A stretch of DNA of 33,073 bases from CAYUEQ01 sp964443805 (lineage in GTDB: Bacteria > Bacillota_I > Bacilli_A > RF39 > UBA660), in contig CAYUEQ010000004.1 of NCBI GenBank assembly GCA_964443805.1, positions 1-33,073 of the forward strand, given 5' to 3'. Position 1 is the first letter of the stretch. Every line of letters starts with the position of its first letter. Positions 30,757 to 33,073 of this stretch are shown here, one piece after another. The notes beneath the pieces were generated by a model, which searched no databases, was not told the DNA's origin, and saw only the letters and a program-made list of their open reading frames with translations. Both the position numbers and the translations under genes were made by a program.

Positions 30757-32169
30757 ATGAAAAAGTTTTTTGAAAAACATGATTTGTTTAAAATCATCGG
30801 CTTATCAACTATTTTTGTTATAATTCTTACTTGGATAATTCCTGCTGGTCAAATAGCAGAAGGCGGAATTGTTTCTCAAGGATTAACAAGAATAGGAATT
30901 AATGACGGCATTATTTATGGTTTGTTAGCCTTATATTATTTTGCTATCATCGTAACTCTACTAATTGTAGTTGGTGGATTTTATGAAATTTTAGGAAAAA
31001 CAAAAGGCTATAAAGCTTTAATAGCTAAAGCAACAAAATTTTTGAAAGGAAAAGAAATACCATTTGTATTAATAACATCATTTGTGTTTGCAGGAATAAC
31101 TGCTATTAGTACAGAAATATATCATTTATTTGTTTTTATTCCATTAATAATAACAATTATTTTGAAATTAAAAATGAGTAAAATTACTGCTCTGTGTACA
31201 ACGTTTGGTTCAATATTAATTGGTGTTCTTGGTTCGGTTTATGGTTTTTATATTTTTGAATCAATTGAATATTACTTTAATTTAACTTATAACACAGCAA
31301 TAATTTATAGAATTATACTATTTGCAGTTACTTATATAGTATTTAATCTATTTAACGTTCTGTATATTAAGAAAACGATTGGTAGAAACTTAAAAGACGA
31401 AAAAACAATAGACAAATTTGAAGTTGCTAGAGCAGAAAAAAATGCTAAGGCATGGCCAGTACTAGTTGTATTAGGTATTGTTGCAGTACTTCAAATCATC
31501 GGTTATATAAATTGGACGTCTGCATTCAAAGTTGATATATTTAATACATTCCATCAATGGTTAGTTGAATTATCAATTGGTGATCATGCAATAATTAGTT
31601 ATATATTAGGAACATCAAGTGCATTTGGTGCTTGGGACTTATATGTAATTCAAATAATTTTAGTTATTGCTTCAATCGTTCTAGCTGTTATGTATAAAAT
31701 AAATATAGATGATTTTATTGAATCGTTTATGACTGGTGCTAAAAAGATGTCAAGAACAATAGTATTAATCTTAATGGTGTTTACTATTTGTGTGTTATCG
31801 GTTATGTATCCAGTAATGCCAACTATAACTGATTGGTTAATGAATATTACTAAAACATTTAATGTTTACTTTGCAGCTCTTGCAACGTTTATAACATCAT
31901 TATTCTCAGTTGAGTTTAGATATGTATCTTTATCAATGGCAGAATTTATGGCTACAAACTTTACAGATACTGCACCATCATTAATCGCTATTACAATGCA
32001 AGCGATATATGGTTTAGTACAATTTGTTGCTCCAACTAGTATATTCCTAGTTGCAGGACTATCATATTTAGATATTTCATACAAAAAATGGTTAAGTTAT
32101 ATTTGGAAATTTTTCTTAATACTACTTGCATGTATTGTTATTATGATAACAGCAGCATCATTTTTATAA
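30757..32169 (+). CDS. YfcC-like integral membrane transporter
   Basis: This 470-residue protein has about 11-12 hydrophobic segments. The opening IFVIILTWIIPAGQ is typical of the YfcC family (ion-transporter superfamily, related to DcuC), but the rest is divergent. YfcC members are thought to carry dicarboxylates or amino acids. The N-terminus is short and basic, and two large polar loops lie near residues 205-228 and 310-325. The gene is monocistronic, with its own promoter and terminator. Substrate unknown. It occupies the place where ctsR-mcsA-mcsB lie between lysS and clpC in Bacillus. Confidence 0.65.
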   Translation: MKKFFEKHDLFKIIGLSTIFVIILTWIIPAGQIAEGGIVSQGLTRIGINDGIIYGLLALYYFAIIVTLLIVVGGFYEILGKTKGYKALIAKATKFLKGKEIPFVLITSFVFAGITAISTEIYHLFVFIPLIITIILKLKMSKITALCTTFGSILIGVLGSVYGFYIFESIEYYFNLTYNTAIIYRIILFAVTYIVFNLFNVLYIKKTIGRNLKDEKTIDKFEVARAEKNAKAWPVLVVLGIVAVLQIIGYINWTSAFKVDIFNTFHQWLVELSIGDHAIISYILGTSSAFGAWDLYVIQIILVIASIVLAVMYKINIDDFIESFMTGAKKMSRTIVLILMVFTICVLSVMYPVMPTITDWLMNITKTFNVYFAALATFITSLFSVEFRYVSLSMAEFMATNFTDTAPSLIAITMQAIYGLVQFVAPTSIFLVAGLSYLDISYKKWLSYIWKFFLILLACIVIMITAASFL

Positions 32170-32193
32170 GAAGCGAAAATGCTTCTTTTTTTG
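32168..32193 (+). terminator. Terminator of the YfcC-like gene
   Basis: AAGAAGC (32168-32174) and GCTTCTT (32181-32187), with a GAAAAT loop and a T tract, form a strong intrinsic terminator beginning inside the stop codon. Confidence 0.85.
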
Positions 32194-32229
32194 TTGTATA
32201 AAATATAGTTTAAGCGCTCATTATAAACA

Positions 32230-32240
32230 TATAATATAAT
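32230..32240 (+). promoter_or_regulatory. Candidate -10 region of clpC
   Basis: Two overlapping TATAAT boxes (32230-32235 and 32235-32240) lie just before the GGAGGG ribosome site of clpC. No convincing -35, no CtsR heptad repeat and no CIRCE element are present, so heat control is not evident. Confidence 0.4.
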
Positions 32241-32250
32241 GGAGGGCAAT

Positions 32251-33073
32251 ATGTTTGATAATTTTAATTTAAATGTAAGTAAGATATTTAAAAATGCAGA
32301 ATTAGAAATGATGAATTTAGGACATCCTTATGTTGGAAGTGAACATTTACTTCTAAGTATTTTAAAAGATAGGAATAAAGTGAGTTGTTATTTAAAAAAA
32401 CAAGATATAGATTATGATGTTTTTTATAATGAGATAGTAAAAATCATTGGAAAAAGCACAAAAAGAAATGATGTTATATTGTATACACCTTTACTAAAAA
32501 GAAGCATTGAAAATGCTATTAATGATGCTGAGGAAAACAATAACGGCAAAGTAACACCAGAACATTTAATGATTGGGATACTAGAAGAAGGAGAAGGTAT
32601 TGCACTAAGGTTATTATTAAGTTTAAAAGTAAATATAGAAGGATTATATAAAAATATTAAAAAAAATGATAAAAAAAATAATAAGAATTCTATTCTCTAT
32701 GAAATAGGAGTTAATCTAACTAAAAAAGTTGATTTAGAAGAAGAAGTATTTGGAAGAGAAGAAGAAATTATTTTATTGGTAGAAACTTTATTGCGTAAAA
32801 ATAAAAACAATCCACTTCTAATTGGAAAAGCTGGAGTTGGAAAAACAGCAATTGTAGAAGAACTTGCTAGAAGAATAAATCGTAAACAAGTACCAGAAAT
32901 TTTACAAGATAAAGAAATAATATTACTTAATATGGAAACGTTGATTGCAGGAACTAAATACAGAGGAGAATTTGAAGAAAGATTAACGAATATAATTGAA
33001 GAAATTATTAACAATGAAAACATTATAATTTTTATTGATGAAATTCATACTTTAATTGGTGCAGGAGGTGCAG
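32251..33073 (+). CDS. clpC: ATP-dependent Clp protease ATPase subunit ClpC, 5' part
   Basis: The gene starts at ATG 32251 behind GGAGGG and is open to the window end (274 codons visible of about 810). ClpC is the AAA+ unfoldase that feeds ClpP. The visible part has two Clp N-domain repeats (HPYVGSEHLLLSIL at about 25-38, KVTPEHLMIGILEEGEG about 100-116). The first AAA domain follows with FGREEEI, Walker A GKAGVGKT (192-199; most family members have GEPGVGKT), YRGEFEERL and Walker B IIFIDEIH. The usual regulators CtsR, McsA and McsB are not upstream. Confidence 0.93.
   Translation, partial: MFDNFNLNVSKIFKNAELEMMNLGHPYVGSEHLLLSILKDRNKVSCYLKKQDIDYDVFYNEIVKIIGKSTKRNDVILYTPLLKRSIENAINDAEENNNGKVTPEHLMIGILEEGEGIALRLLLSLKVNIEGLYKNIKKNDKKNNKNSILYEIGVNLTKKVDLEEEVFGREEEIILLVETLLRKNKNNPLLIGKAGVGKTAIVEELARRINRKQVPEILQDKEIILLNMETLIAGTKYRGEFEERLTNIIEEIINNENIIIFIDEIHTLIGAGGA

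Noticed and set aside
32211..32240. AGCGCTC upstream of clpC as a CIRCE element.
   Set aside because: Only a rough half-site is present; the required second arm at nine bases is missing.
1..33073. Reassignment of TGA to tryptophan, as in some reduced Firmicutes relatives.
   Set aside because: Tryptophans are encoded by TGG, and TGA at 12196 is a clear stop followed by a terminator arm.
1..33073. CRISPR arrays, insertion sequences, prophage genes, toxin-antitoxin pairs, tRNA or rRNA.
   Set aside because: None could be supported; the small gaps and conserved order leave no room for an accessory island.

Overview
This is a very AT-rich, densely packed stretch of a sporulating Bacillota (class Bacilli) chromosome. 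The standard genetic code fits: reading frames end in TAA or TAG, with one TGA. Starts are AUG, GUG and UUG, behind clear AGGAGG- or AGGTG-like ribosome sites. The gene order is a condensed version of the origin-proximal region of Bacillus subtilis. Sporulation-associated genes (bofA, spoVT, yabG, veg, spoVG, yabP, yabQ) sit beside a shortened housekeeping set. The small gene spacing, the 4.5S-like minimal SRP RNA and several missing neighbours (tmk, rnmV, gcaD-prs, spoIIE, ctsR-mcsA-mcsB) suggest an uncultured, host-associated, genome-reduced Bacilli lineage. That placement is inference; no rRNA is present to fix it.

Layout. 1-5767: SRP RNA, tadA, then dnaX-ybaB-recR-bofA-holB-ricT-pth (clamp loader, recombination, sigma-K checkpoint, RNA maturation, translation quality control). 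5779-8994: mfd. 9071-9553: ppa on the minus strand, the only minus-strand gene. 9731-15465: spoVT, dut, tatD, a 3D-domain wall protein, ksgA, yabG, veg, spoVG, yabP, yabQ, divIC. 15524-18875: two strongly degenerate ECF-type ABC ATPase genes, then truA and tilS. 18889-23545: ftsH, parA, parB, an MscS channel and a DUF951 protein. 23538-32169: an AbgT-family transporter, ychF, the rpsF-ssb-rpsR operon with a structured leader, a DUF2207 membrane protein, lysS and a YfcC-like transporter. 32251-end: the 5' part of clpC, running off the window.

The most notable signals are these. (1) Four copies of a perfect palindrome with core TATTTCCCGGGAAATA (one with a CTAG centre) lie within 9 kb. It matches the known binding site of the nucleoid-occlusion protein Noc. 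Two copies are written in frame into dnaX and one overlaps the mfd stop codon. The ParB encoded here carries ParB-type rather than Noc-type specificity residues, so a separate Noc is predicted elsewhere. (2) A pair of overlapping genes upstream of truA, where ecfA1-ecfA2-ecfT normally lie, encodes ABC ATPases that have lost complementary halves of the ATP site, and ecfT is absent. (3) ksgA appears to start at AUA. (4) A perfect dyad covers the yabG ribosome site. (5) The rpsF leader can fold like an S6:S18 autoregulatory element. (6) An A8 run at the dnaX domain boundary would give a gamma-like truncated product on a -1 slip.

No CRISPR array, insertion sequence, prophage gene, tRNA or rRNA was seen, and no gene-free stretch exceeds 300 bases.
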